Assembly (NCBI GenBank): GCA_017163975.1
Contig: JAFFSR010000229.1
Span: 14,712,001-14,776,000 of the forward strand
DNA length: 64,000 bases
Reading direction: 5' to 3'
From: Anastatus disparis
Taxonomy: Eukaryota; Arthropoda; Insecta; Hymenoptera; Eupelmidae
In this document: piece after piece, positions 51,252 to 64,000 of the stretch
Numbering within the stretch: position 1 is the stretch's first letter
How the letters are laid out: each line of letters starts with the position of its first letter
Program-made: the position numbers and the translations under genes
Notes under the pieces: generated by a model
What the model was told of the DNA's origin: nothing
The model's database searches: none
The model's input: the letters and a program-made list of their open reading frames with translations, nothing else

Positions 51252-54104
51252 CTAAACTCCGACCTACTCACTTTCGGAAAAATTATTAATAAATCAGAAA
51301 AAATGCGAGCAACGATTGGAGAACGCGTGCTGCTAAGTACAGCGGATAATATGTTGTGTGTATGTACGCGACACACGAGTACGTGCATAGATTTTAGGCT
51401 TTTGGTGGGGATAACCAAGCCGCGCGTTCTCTCTCTCTCTCTTGCTCACACACGCGTTCTCCGTGACCTTTATATTTACATGAGAGAGTGAAAAAAAAAC
51501 CGCTAGACTTTAGTGTGCGTGTGTATGTAGAGCTATAAGTGGAATTACGCAATAGGGTCTATACTTTAATTAAGATTTATTTATTTTCTTCTAATGCTCC
51601 TCGAGAAAAGAGCAATTGAGCTCGTTGAGAATCTCTTAGAATTTTTCTACTGATTATTTGTTTTTTCTTTCTTTTGAACTTTAAAATGAATTTAACGTTG
51701 GTAAGAAAATTAAATGATGGAAATTTTTAATTTTATTTTCTTGTAATAATAAAAAAACTGTAATAATATTTTAAAAATTGAACATTTTTTCTTTGAACAA
51801 TCGTTTTTTCAAATTATTTAAACATTTTTCATATTTTAAATTTGATTTATTTGAAGTTTCTTTATTGCCGTCACGTCAATGAGACAATGTTTAGAATGTA
51901 CGCTGTCGGTAAAACAGAGACTACTATCTCATTTTAAAAAATTTATCAATAATTTATAATGAAATGCGAATTTAATGAATTAATATTAAAATATATTTTT
52001 TTAAATATCTTCATGTAAAAATAAATAATTTTTTTTAACGAAATATAGTCTAATTTATTGTACCGAAATAGCAAATACTAAATATGCACGGTAACTAAAA
52101 TAGCGCAAGTAGTAAGAAAAATTATCTGAATATCAATATTTAAAATAAATATTGTGATAAATTTTTAGACGAATAAAAAAAATAATTTATTAAATCGATC
52201 AAATGAAGAATATAATTACTTCAAAAACAAATAGTAAAAATTCAGAAGGAAAATAAAAATAGCATTAATCACCGTACAGTCAATTACAATCACCTTGATC
52301 TACTTTGAAAAAAAAAAGATTTCTTTTTGAATCTTAAAGAAATCATTGCGAATGTTAAAAATAATATTTCAATTATAAAAACAAAACTCATAACATTAAT
52401 ACTAAAATATAATTGTGGATTGATAAATTTCAATTAAAGTAGTCTCACTTTATTACATATTTTTAACTTATTAAACAAGAATAAAAATTCGAAGAAATTA
52501 TTTTATTTCAAAACAGTATATTGAAAAAAGATTTAAAAACTTTATTTATCAAAACAATAAAACAATAAAAATTATCTTAAAAAATGAGTTATGTGTAAAA
52601 AAATGTCAAAGCATATTTTAAAAATTACAATATAAATAAGTCGTAAAAATCTTACGATTTTACTGTCAAACGGAGGGCATGAGTCAAACAATACTTATCG
52701 GAAATCTTTGTTATGTATATATTAGTACTAAGAAGATTATTACGGGAAAACCCAAAAGACTTTAAATAATTATAACCTATTACCCACTGGCTACTTTTGC
52801 AATAACGTCATAACTTCAATTTTATGTAAGCAATGATTTTTCAGACTAAAACTCTATAATTAAGAATTTCTTAAAATTTAACAAACAATACTTTTAAATA
52901 ATAGAAAATCTTGACAAATCACATATTTATATAATACATACATAAATGCATCCATGACCTGAGCAGTAATTCCATCGGTTAACGGTGTCAACCAATGTAT
53001 ATATATTAACAAAAATACTCTAAAATTAAGTAGAATCCTTTTGATTTGAGTAATTATGAGTAACATTTATTTTTAATTTTAGTAGATTTCTTTAATGCTA
53101 AAAGATTTTTTACTAGAAAAAAAATTAAAGAATTTTCGGACAAAGCAGTTTTTTTTTTAGATTTTTTCTTTTTAACTGCAAATTTCTAGCGTAAAAAACC
53201 TGCATTCTTGATTCATAAATAAATGTTTGAATACACAAATATATGTTTAAAAAAAATATTTTTATTTCTATCTCAACTGTACTGGCTACTATATTAACTC
53301 GAAAAGCAAGCCAAAAATAAAACATTTCTTACTTCTAAAATTTAGTAGGAGTAAAGAATGACTTTTTTCCCTAAATTTGAAGTTTATGAAATTGACTAAG
53401 TTTTTAAAATTTATTAAAATTTATTAGAAAAATTAATAAAAATTTATTAACTAATAAAAGTACATTTTTCTCTCGCGTATTTACTCTCCTCGCTTTGCTT
53501 TGCTCGCTGAAGTCGCAAACTCCACCCCAGAGGAAATGCGACTTTATTCTTGAATTACATAATGTATTATTTTCTTATCTAAACTGTAGTAGGCACTTTA
53601 TTGATTCGATTAACAGACTGGAAAAAAATAAATCTTTCGCGTATTATGAACGAGTAGTAATGTGTCGCATAAATATCCCGCTAGAGTTGAAAATGATAAA
53701 ATCCAATAATGATTATAAAAAATATTTCAATTTAAGTAAAAGTCTAAAGTTGATAAAGAGTTTACAGTTTTCAGCTGATAATGAAAAGTTATGTTATATC
53801 ATGTGAAATGATATGTCAAATCAAGGAAATTAAATGTCGTCTCATCTCATTGTTGTTGAGGTAGGATTTAAATATATCTCAATTAATTGTAATGACAGAA
53901 GTCGTTGCAAATAGAATTTTTGAAGTACTTTTAATATTTATTTTTTATTTTTGGTAACTTTAGAACAAATTGAAGTTTTTTAAAGTAAAAAAACTCTAAA
54001 ATATTTTATATGATTTTTATTACCTAAATCAAACATCAAGTCATTTCTAGTACTTAAAAAAAAAGTTTATTTTTACAGTAAATATAAAAAATTCGCGGAT
54101 TCGA

Positions 54105-54322
54105 CCCTTAAATGGCACACATCAAAGTTTAATTATTAATGTTTTCCTTTAAAAATTATTTTTGCTTATTCTGTAAGGTCTTTTCTAAAGAATGATATGA
54201 CGTATAAATCAAATCCCACTATTAAAACATCAAAATAAAAGTTAAAGTCACTGAAAATATAAAAAATTTACGCATTTTTGCACGTTTTTGGGGTCTTTTG
54301 GACCCCTAGTGTTTGTTAAGGG
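54105..54322. mobile_element. possible TTAA-flanked nonautonomous element
   Basis: The segment is bounded by CCCTTAA at the left (54105-54111) and TTAAGGG at the right (54316-54322), so the ends are mutually inverted and include TTAA, the piggyBac-type target. Just inside the right end is a hairpin, GGGGTC-TTTTG-GACCCC (54290-54306). A similar hairpin is not seen at the left end and the inverted match fades after the first seven bases. A TTAA-type MITE is possible but not established. Confidence 0.25.
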
Positions 54323-57238
54323 TTAGCTAAATTAAAATAATTTCGAACTCTAATAAAAAGAAAATTATTTAATTATTTTCATGATATGTTAATCATTAAA
54401 AATAGTATTTTATTCAGAGTAAAATAACCTTATTTTTCTCATACACGCTATCAATAAAAATCTTTATATTTTTGAATTTGTCAACGTAATTCTCACGTTC
54501 ATTTAATTTTTGGTTCTTGCACGAATGATGCAATATTGAATAACGATTAATCGACACGTTTATTTAAAAGAGAAAACTATAAACTTCAAAGCTCAATGTT
54601 TTCTATAACAAATTAGCATACTTTTATCGAAAAAGCATCAACTTGAAATAAAAAAGTATTTGATTAAAAAAGTATTGATTAATTATATAAGTATTAACGT
54701 TTAAGACTGGAGATTATAAATCGATCAAAATTAACAGTTATTAAAAGAGCATTATGTGTGTATATATTGCAATATTTTTTGATTCTTCATTTTTTATAAA
54801 ATATTATAAAGCTATTGAAAAAAATATAGCTCAAGTTAAATATTAACCATATATTGTAAGATTTTCACGAGTTAGATTAATATCAAGCTTTCTAAAATAA
54901 ATTTTTCATCCAAAAAATTTTTTTTTAATCATTTTTATTAAATAATAATCTTTATTTATATATAAAAACTCAAGAAATCTATTCTTCCTAACTTTTTACC
55001 CGTTGAAACAAAATACCTATATTCACGAGTTAAATATAAGTTTCTTGTATTTCATAAAAATACATGACCCCGGAGGTGTGACACTCTCCTGGTGAGATTA
55101 TTTTTAAAAATATTAAACATACAATAGAATCTTAAATCTATAATGAAATAAAATAATTATTAATTAAGTTCAGATATTTAGTAATCAGTTATAGTTTTCT
55201 TTATCTTTTATTTTTTGTTAATAAAAGATTATTATATTTCAGTACAATTTAAATTTCATGGGACAAGATTTTTCTATAAATTATATAATTATGACGTGAA
55301 AAATGATTAAAAATTTATATATCTTGTGTAAGCAGATTTTTTATTCTATCTTATCTCTAAAAAACCAAAATTTGAATATTTTTGTTAGAGATTTATGTCA
55401 CTATAGTAATATTTTTCAAAAGATATTAAACTCAAGATATATGAGAGCCTTAGCATAACTTATCCATTAAATAAGAGGTTCATTAGAAATTATTGTAATT
55501 GGAGGTAATTCAGATTACATTTTAAAATATTTATTAAATTTAAAAATACCAAAAAAATGTTTTTTAAGCCTCGCTACATTACGTGTCCCACTTTTCCCTT
55601 TAGTTAAATATAAAAAAGTTCAGGATTGTATATTAAAAATTATTCGTCAAAGTTAACGGTAGTGAGCTTTGATAAATAAATACAAAATTTCTAAAAAAAA
55701 TTGTATTTATTAAAAAAATTTCTTATTATTCATCTCTGAAGACAACTTGATGGAAGTATATTTAAATTTGAACACTAATACATTACCATATTATATTAAT
55801 ATAAAGCTCAATAATTAGGTAATCTTGTTTAAAAGTTCTCGTCTCCTGGTGATAAGTGTTGGAGAGCAATGCGGTAGAACCGTTGTTACACGTTAACTGA
55901 ACAAACTCAAAGAGAAAGGTAGGGGAGAGATGAAAAGACTAGAAGGAGAAAAAGAACGGGTGTAACTCTCGCGTACATAGCAGAGAGAGAGAGAGCAATT
56001 AGGGGCCCCTGGTGTGTGCAACGGCGCGCGAACGTTTTGCGTGCAGCGAGAAATGCGCTTTCAAGCGAATCTCACTTTTACCTCAACCAATCGGCAACAA
56101 CTCTACTTGCTTTCGCCACGCCCCGAAACCGCATTCTCTCTTCTCTATACAAGCAAGTTTAAGAGAAAGAGAAAGATGTTGTTGAAAAGCCGATGAAGCC
56201 GGATTAAAATTGTCCTGGCACCTGTCGACCAATCTCTTTAACCCTTTTACCGATGCACTACAACAGAGTTTAAGTAGATTTTCTTTTATAGACATGTAGA
56301 TCATTCCTTCTATTCAAATCAATTTCGAGTCTCGTTCATTTTAAAAATTCAATTATTTATATTTTAGAATACGAGATATTGTTTATTTAATAAATTTTCA
56401 CATAAAATTCATGTAAAACTTACCAGTCAATAGTTTTACCGTCAAAACGCGAGATGATTGAGCAATGGGGAGCCATTATTATTGCAATACAGGTCCAACA
56501 TGGCGATCAGAGTAATAAAGATGCGAAACCAGTTGCATGAGTATAGGATACAAAAAATACAGATTTTCAATATTTATTTTATAATAAATTATTTAATGAT
56601 GCGAAAAAATTACCTTTGCATAAAAAATTTATTTAACTTAAGTAATGAATTTCTTTTTAATAACAAAATTTAAAAATTTTGAATTATATAAGTACAAGAA
56701 AATAAGCTTGACAAGTGAAAAATCTGAGTGACTAATTGAATCTGAAAGTTTGATATCAAAATCCATATAAAAATAAAAAAATTGTTTCAAATTTTTTTTT
56801 GAAGATCAGACAATTTAGTTTCAATAAAAATAATCCTCGATTAATGATAATTCATTAAACAATAACTTAAAAAAACGGTAAACCAAAATACTTCAGAGTA
56901 AGGTATTAAAAAAATTTAATAATTAAATGCGTAATTGAAAGGTTTAAATCATATGCGAATGTAACAAACAAATTCTTTTATACATAAAAATCTATAATAG
57001 CCTATGTGATTGAATAGTGCTATTTATAATTGTTATTTTGTATAAATAAAGCAGAAATTTGGCATATATATAATATCAAATTTCACGTGAATTTTCTTTC
57101 AATTCTCATTTGTTCATGACTTTTAATAAATTAAGTTATTTTTAAGAATCACTATTTCAAAATTTGTACGGTATTAAAGCGAATACCATTTTTTAAAAGA
57201 AGTGAAAAAATTCACATAAAATAAATAATAGCTCGTAA

Positions 57239-57336
57239 CCCTGGTAGAAATTTACTCTAGATCTGTCTAGATCTGTCTAGTTTTGTATGTTAAATAATCG
57301 AGGCCTCGATAAAACTAGACAAATTTTCTACCAGGG
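57239..57336. mobile_element. 98-bp MITE-like palindromic element
   Basis: The left end CCCTGGTAGAAATTT and the right end (inverted) CCCTGGTAGAAAATTT match closely. Both arms also contain GTCTAGTTTT, so the arms pair over most of their length. The centre contains a second palindrome, ATCGAGGCCTCGAT. The left arm carries an extra direct repeat (CTAGATCTGT twice) absent from the right arm. Flanks suggest at most a 2-bp AA duplication. No transposase is encoded. Confidence 0.6.
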
Positions 57337-57624
57337 AACTTTGAAAAAATACAATGTTAGGCCGGATAGTAGTAACATTTTTTATAATTTTTTTAAAGAA
57401 AAATCATTACAAAGTTAGAATAAACTAAAATAAATAAACATAGACTAAAATTCCTTGCACTCTTCGTATAAGTTCAGTTAAATGTTCAAATATTCATTCT
57501 TAAATGAAAAGTTGTACATTTATTTACTCAACGTAAAAAAAGAGTGTAAGGGTCTACAGCTGAATTCCCTTTGTTTAAAACAAAAACACATATATGAAAG
57601 TTTAACAATTTTTGCAATAATTTT

Positions 57625-57750
57625 TATTTAATGTCGCTGAATTTATGCAATCGTTGCAATGCTTTTATCAACCGGTCGAGAGCAAGAGTCGAACTCAGAA
57701 CCTTAAGATTATGAATCCATCGCTCTACCGAGTGAGCCACTGACGACCTC
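57625..57750 (-). mobile_element. tRNA-derived SINE, copy 2 (internally shorter)
   Basis: The tRNA-like head (57750-57674) has A box TGGCTCACTCGG and B box GAGTTCGACTC with a CAT loop. It aligns over about 77 bases with copy 1 at roughly 80 percent by eye. The body end (57663-57625) aligns over 39 bases with 50069-50031, including GTCGCTG and the TATTTAA end. Copy 1 has about 70 bases between head and body end where this copy has about 10, so one has a deletion or the other an insertion. The orientation is the same as copy 1. Confidence 0.75.
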
Positions 57751-58089
57751 TCATTTTCAATCATATAATATTGTCTATCGTTTTAAAATAAATCTTATGT
57801 AATTCAAGTATACGTACTATTATTTTACATATATCATATATTTTAAGTTGAAAAAATTATATTTCTCCATAATAGTTATTTTTGGTATGAGCTTTTTAAA
57901 AGAAATATGAATACCAAAAAATTAAAAAATAAATTTAAATTTTATATTCTATTTTAAGATACTTCAAAGTTTCTGCTATTTCATCAAATTATACAGTCAA
58001 AAAAATTATATCAAAGAACTTAATGTGGATTTGTAGAGTAGAAACCATATTAAATTTCACCGTTGAAAGCAAAAAAAAAAGGAAAATAA

Positions 58090-58179
58090 GCGAGCTGTCT
58101 GAATCATCGTCGAAAGTCGCGCGCGCATCTGTAAACAATACTCGTTTTGCGCAACACCGAGCGTAGTAAGCATCGCAAG
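58090..58179 (+). promoter_or_regulatory. candidate 5' UTR exon with consensus donor
   Basis: A CG-rich stretch (TCGCGCGCGCATC near its left end) ends with GCAAG|GTAAGTG, with the intron starting at 58180. This is one of the best donor matches in the window. No ATG frame of note precedes it, so it is best read as a noncoding first exon of a plus-strand transcript extending to the right or beyond the window. The start site is not defined. Confidence 0.35.
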
Positions 58180-61100
58180 GTAAGTGTCAACAGTTCAACA
58201 GCAATAATATAACGTCTTGCTGTGGTGCTTTCCACGCAAAGATCAGATCATATCGAATAGTCGTGTGTGTAGTCTGCTGACACGACGAGATTCCGCACAC
58301 CTTTTTTTTTCCACTCTTCGCACAATGGAACCTGCATCATTCGATGATGATTGCCAATAAGGCAACGGTTCGTGCTTCCTTTGCTACTGGTCTTGTTTCA
58401 CCTTATAAGATTAAAGCAAGTATAAGACCATTACACGCGATATTATATATATACTTTGTTCATGGTGCCGACGGATAAAAATTCTGTGGGTCGTCTATAA
58501 ATTTATATTTTTTATTATAATGCAAAATATTAAATAACTAAAATTATTAGATAAGTTAATTAACTTATTCGCAATTCATCGATAAACAATAATAATTATT
58601 TAATTTCTATTATTTGTGAATATGCGCTATAATACGGAAATAAAAAAATAATCAAAATACTCGCATAAGCATTTTTTATTTATAGAATCTTATTTTTTTA
58701 CGAAGTTGACATTAATTTTTAAAAAGCATTGTTCAAAGCAAAAATTATAAAGTTTATTCTTTATGTAAGCTAAAATATTAACACAGTTTCAATATTTTGT
58801 CAATTTAATTTTAAATCTAAAAATAACTTTTTGCATTATTTATAACAAATCAAAAGTTATGCGATTTATTAATTGGTCAATAAAGAGGTATAGATATGAG
58901 AAAGCTAGCATGATGTGTTTTCTAGATATTTTATGAATTTAGATTATTAAACATTGTTTTAGAGAGAGAAGTTTTACATTGCATACAGATAACTTTTTAT
59001 TAAATAAATTTTTAAATTATTTGCTTACAACTTATTTCATGATCCAAAAATTTAAATTATTAATTTGTTATTTTAATTAACATTATTATTTGGAAAAATA
59101 TATTAATTTTTTTATCATTAATAAAATTTTTTGAAAAATCATGTAAATCAAAGTCATATTAATAATATAAATTTTAATTTTAATAGTTAAATATAACTAT
59201 GAAAAATAAAAAATTTACTAGAAAATTAATATAAAGCAAACGTTCATTCATTAAAAGAAAATAAAATAACGTATAGAGTTATTGAATGAAAAAGGCAGGA
59301 TCAATAGCTTCAGGTAAGGAGGAACGAAGATTGTCGTATCGTAACAAGGGGATAATTCTCAATAACATTCCTTTCTGCTCGTTTCATTCATATATACGAT
59401 TGGCTGGCAATCTTTTTTACGCTATTATACACACGGAATTCCAAGATCAGAAAACTTCATACGTCATATAAATATATTTATAGTAACTCAAAATAAAGAT
59501 AGTTTAACGTCCGTATTTACTCGAGCGTAACTAGCACAGATTTTTAAAAATATACCTCATATGTCCTAAGAAAGATGATAAATCTATTATAAAAATAAAC
59601 CTTAATTAGCGAAGAAATACAATTTTCATGATGTTATGACCTAAAGATTTTTGACCTTTTGTGCGACTTCAATTAAATTCAGTATCTTTCGTTTCTAATA
59701 AAAGAACTTAATAATCAAACTACTTTTTAATAATATTGAACAAAATTTCTTGTGCCTCATCATTATCTTATCCATTTATTTCTAGTAATTAATCTATTGA
59801 TTAAATTTTCTTATGAATTATTTTGTAAATATTAATTAACTAAAACATTTAAAACATTAAAACATTTTTTTTTCTTGCAATCAATTTAAATTTTATAAAT
59901 TGATGAAAAAAAATTTTTGTAACAATTAAATTTCAAATAATTTGGAAGATGTATTATTAAAATAGTTAGAATAAAAGTAGAATTAGATGAAACGTGGCTT
60001 ATAAATAGTCAAATAAATATCCTGTCAATACTAGCTTTGCCACATATGTAATCATATAGTGTTGAAAAGAATCTACCGAGGAATCTATACTCAATTACAT
60101 AAAACAAGCAAAGTTCCTAGTTGTGTTCAATCTATGAACACATATCATCTTACATATTCGGCTCTATGTTTAAACTCGTATTGACCGTGGGAGGAAACGT
60201 ACTGCATGAAAAAGAAAAAAAATTTATATAGCAAAATGTAGTTGTATTTTCGGTGCTGTATAAACGAAGCGCACGTGAATCAAAGAAGCTCATCATCTTT
60301 CTCCTTTGCTCTTTGAAGCCATGCAAAATGACGTAACGAAAAAAATGTTTGGCATGCCGAGCTGCCATTTAAAACGAACGATCCCAAGAATCTCTCGCTG
60401 CAGCCGCAAAAGAAACTACAGAGAGAGAGATAGAGAGAGAAAAGACATGTATAGGTTAATATAGCTGAGGAATTTCGGCGGCAATAAGGAACATGAGACA
60501 CTTGTCGTTTAATGAAAAATGAGAATCGCACCGCGCTAGAGAATTTCTTTTGTCAATTTATTTGCACCCTATACAAGCCCTTTATCTTCATATATTGAAC
60601 TTAACTCAATAGGTTCTACTTCCAAATACTAAGACCTCTCAATACTGTCTTTTCTGTAGTTGTTGCTTGAGGAGATGTAAAATACCGCCATTACAAATTT
60701 TTTATTTTTAATTCAAAAGTTTTACTATATTAAAACCTTTCAAAATATTAAAAAAAAATTTTTTATTAGATCAAAAATCCAGAAAACTGCAACACCGATA
60801 ATTTTTAATAAATCATATACCCTATTAAATTACATCTCAAAAGAAATAATGTATAAATAATATTTTTTTCTATTTAAAATTTCATATAAATAAAAAAAAT
60901 TTTTTTTAAATTGGTTAGTTACTATAACAGTTATCTCTCTTTATAGTTTTACTCGATACACAGTTGTTTTATATACATATATTTATATTGATATCAATGT
61001 ACAAGCCACACCTTTTCATCCTTTACTTAGTCAACATATTCAATAGTAAATTAGAGCTTGCAACGATTGCCCTTCCCTTAGCGCTGGAATAATTGTAAAA

Positions 61101-61937
61101 CCAATACTTTGAGCACTGGGCGTTTTTCTTAGTCCAGCCTTTCTCTCTTAATCTTTTTTTTTACTTTACCAATCGTAATTACGATGAGGACGACGGCGAG
61201 GAGCTGTCGAACGGTTGTTTCGCGTAGCAGCAAAAGAGCCTATAACGCAACAACTTGGAGCTGTCAAGCTACAGAAAAGAATTACGAAAGTGACTGCATT
61301 TGATTCTTAAATTTATTGCGCGGTTTCCGGTTGAAAATTAACGTTTTTAACCTCTTTTTTTTTTTTGCTTCAAACTCGCTCTGTATAAAGAACACACGCA
61401 TACACGCCAATGAAAGTGCTCATTTTTGCTAGTAAAAAAAACAATTATTTGTTCATTTTATCGTCCTTACATAATTTCCAACATTTTCCTTCAATTATAA
61501 CATTGCGTTAATCAAGATAAATACTCTACAATAAAAAAGCATAGAAATATTTTATTTTTTGAAAAAGGCCGCGATTCTGATAAGAAAAATTAATGCTGAG
61601 AAAAAAAGTAAATGAGCAATTTTATAGGATCTCCATATAGAAACTTCATAAAAGTCCATATTTAAAAAAAAAGGGGGGTATACAAGCAAAGAGAAGTACA
61701 TAACGATTTTCTGCGTAAAAAGTGTCATTAAAATCAATGACCCCGATAATAACATTGAGTCTTTTTTTCCATGGTATTTGCGCGTGGTGTGGTCGGTCGT
61801 TGTCAACTGCCGGCGCCCGAAGAAGAATCAGAAAAAAGGAGAGCCAATTTTCCAATAGACAGACCAGAAATAATAAAAGCAGAAAGATAAACCGGAAGTC
61901 GAAGCTATATGCCGCCCTGTCATCTCTCCTCTCTTGG

Positions 61938-61963
61938 TATATATATATATATATATATATATA
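61938..61963. repeat. (TA)13 microsatellite
   Basis: Thirteen TA units between CTCTTGG and CAGCCGCCCCCGCC. It lies within a CG-rich islet, which is unusual for this window. Confidence 0.9.
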
Positions 61964-62789
61964 CAGCCGCCCCCGCCGACCGATGATTGACTTTTGTCGG
62001 CAAAAGATGACAATCGTATATCGTTCGTGGAAGCGTCGGCGTTGGCGCACTGCACGCGACTCACTGCATTGCGAAATATTATATTTCGCGACCCAGTTCA
62101 CGTTAAAGGCGTATACTACAACTATATACATTGTCGTTGTTGCTCCGCTAATTAGTGAACACCAGGACAATGCTTCTTCTCTGTATATTTTTACAGGTAC
62201 GCAATGACCGATCAATGACGCGAATGCTCGTCCTGTTTTTTTTTTTATTTATCTTAACGTTTGTGTAAAACAAAAATTATAGTTGTCTAGTATCCGGGAA
62301 GTAGTTTGTAGTTTTATTTGGTTTAAATTTTTAGATTATTAAAATTACTATATTTTATTCAATCTATATTAAATAAAATGAAAAAAAAGTTATAATGACA
62401 TTAAATAAAAAATCAATATTATTATATACACAGTCTTATGAATCACGTTCTATAATTCATGCGAATTTAATACAAAACTGAGAATAATAGAACTGACTAA
62501 TAGTAAAAATATATGAATTTAGAACTTCCGGAACCGGTGCTTTTTAATTTCGCTAAACTATTTTGAGAAAAAAAAGAAACTGCAAAATGTTTAAAAGATC
62601 TCTCATCGTCCCTTCCGTCTTAAATTCCGTTATAAATCTCTCTCCGTAGTTATCAAGTTAAAAAAAAAATTCCTACCAAGCCGACCCCTAAATCAACACA
62701 AAAGCGGCAAAATTGTATAGATCGAACCTAAAATCCATACACATACGTGTTCCTTTTCTCGCCTAAGCATTGCTGCCCATATAGCCGTC

Positions 62790-62832
62790 ATGAATAAGAC
62801 ATATCTTTGCTTGTTTGATCCCAAAGAAATTG
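62790..62832 (+). CDS. weak candidate first coding exon
   Basis: An ATG frame (MNKTYLCLFDPKEI, then one base) reaches a GTAAGA donor at 62833. Unspliced, the frame closes after 24 codons at TAG. The context GCCGTCATGA is not an ideal start. It may be chance. Confidence 0.15.
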
Positions 62833-64000
62833 GTAAGAAAATACCGCCTCTGTATGAAGAATAGCTTGATTAATGTCGTTTATGCCACCCGCGGTAGCTG
62901 CGTACACATAGTTTTTTTCTGCCATAGTCGTAAACGTAGCCGCGCCGGCTTCTTTAGTAGCACCAAGCTACTAACGCGAAAAGGCCACCGGAGATTGTGG
63001 TCTCTCTCTCTCTTACTCACGTGCTTTTGACTTTGGGCGGGCTATTATTACTTTTACGAGTTTGTTTGAGAGGAAAAATGCTTAGGTGACTACATGCCAC
63101 CCGATGTTTCGTTACCTTTATGCATAAATGTGTAGTCGCATATACAGACAGACGCACCTTTTTTCTTTCTCTCTCAAATTTTTCTGGATCCCTCACAAAA
63201 GCCAAAGAAATTAAGCCGAAAAATCGTTGGAATCGAAGAAATCTTTATGCTCGGAGAAAATGTTTCACGTCTTCTTTTTTTTTTTTCTACTTTGTAAATG
63301 GGGAGGTGTGTTCTTTAAGCGAGAGAAAACGCGTGTTGTACCAATAAACACGATACGGTTTGACAAGCGAATCGAGCTCTTCGAGTGCGTGTTGACTTGT
63401 AATATTGGGATACAAAGTTTGCTTCTATTGTCTGCGAGATGTCATAATAAGATTAACATTTCTTTATTTTCTCTTTTTATTGACTTTTAGATTTGGAATA
63501 TCAAGATTTTTTTTTTATTTTCGTTTATACTAATAAATTTCGTTCTGACATTATTCTCGATACTCAATGAAGAATAATACATTTATGTAATTAATTTAAT
63601 AAATCTTAACTTTTTACGCATGAAAATAAAAAAATTCAAATCTTGAATAAAAACTACTGACGTATAAAATGCTTAATCTTAATCTTTACAATTGATTTTT
63701 CTGTTGTTTGCTTTTATTCAGTCTATTTATAGTAATTTTTTTTTTCTAATTTTTGCAAAACTTTCTTTACTTTCAATTTTGAAAACAGAAGCAATTATTC
63801 ATTGTGACATAATAAGAAGAAAACAATATTGGTTTTCGATTTTTTTATCATACTGCATATTCTTTTAATTATAAAGATCAGAGGCACCAAAGTATAGTGA
63901 AATATGAAATTAGAAAGCAATGTGCCGGAAGTCTTGGTTTTGAAAGTTATTTACACTAATAATTACTTTCCTTTCTACTAATTTATCTATTTTTTTTTTA

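Larger units (their letters stand above)
50217..57624. other. AT-rich spacer between the SINE copies
   Basis: No convincing gene. A minus-strand exon-like segment at 51251-51180 and an ATG-less plus frame at 53495-53806 are discussed as weak observations. A CG- and GA-containing islet spans about 55830-56230. A palindromic element and a possible TTAA-flanked element are listed separately. Confidence 0.4.
57751..64000. other. right-end spacer or intron with islets
   Basis: AT-rich sequence with CG-containing islets at about 61160-61280, 61780-62220 and 62880-63000. The overlapping 161- and 189-codon frames at 61646-62215 run through a TA microsatellite on both strands (Tyr-Ile repeats) and are not called as genes. 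Confidence 0.4.

Noticed and set aside
61646..62215. Overlapping 189-codon (minus) and 161-codon (plus) open frames
   Set aside because: Both pass through a TA microsatellite (Tyr-Ile repeats) and a CG-rich islet where stops are rare; neither shows domains or splice support, and both strands cannot be coding throughout.

Overview
This is AT-rich animal nuclear DNA, most likely from an insect. The evidence is sparse short exons with GT-AG borders, long AT-rich introns or spacers with long A and T runs, many simple repeats, short CG-containing islets, and two copies of a tRNA-derived SINE. There is nothing bacterial or viral: no ribosome-binding sites, no operon packing, no long continuous reading frames. 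A hymenopteran or similar genome would fit, but no gene here was recognised well enough to name the order. The longest open frame starting with ATG is 193 codons, and most other open frames look like chance products of AT-rich or dinucleotide-rich sequence.

The best-supported gene lies on the minus strand on the left. A 506-base internal exon (9507 to 9002) and a 245-base exon (3096 to 2852) both have good splice borders and matching phase. A possible last exon (2753 to 2670) is followed by AATAAA at 2593-2588. Together they would encode a protein with a hydrophilic, cysteine-spotted, Asn-rich N-terminal part, one hydrophobic helix ending in a signal-peptidase-like site, and an acidic, Cys-poor C-terminal part. 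I do not recognise the family. Two candidate 5' exons lie far upstream: 26442-26330, whose phase fits the 9507 exon, and a 54-base exon at 30229-30176 with near-consensus splice sites. A TATA/initiator pair near 9667-9630 is a possible internal promoter.

By position: 1-1.8 kb is noncoding and low-complexity; 1.8-9.5 kb is the 3' half of the minus-strand gene; 9.6-10.9 kb is a promoter-like, CG- and GA-rich islet; 10.9-26 kb is long intron or spacer, with plus-strand exon candidates at 15.2, 15.7 and 18.5 kb and a double tandem duplication at 14.5-14.75 kb; 26-30 kb holds the candidate 5' exons and a small secreted-peptide frame; 30-50 kb is almost empty apart from a strong hairpin at 33.7 kb, purine-pyrimidine alternating tracts and CG islets; 50-58 kb holds the two SINE copies, a 98-bp palindromic MITE-like element and a possible TTAA-flanked element; 58-64 kb holds a strong plus-strand splice donor at 58180 and further islets.

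Exon calls were made by eye from splice consensus, frame and residue pattern. In this composition that method has a high false-positive rate, and the confidences reflect it.
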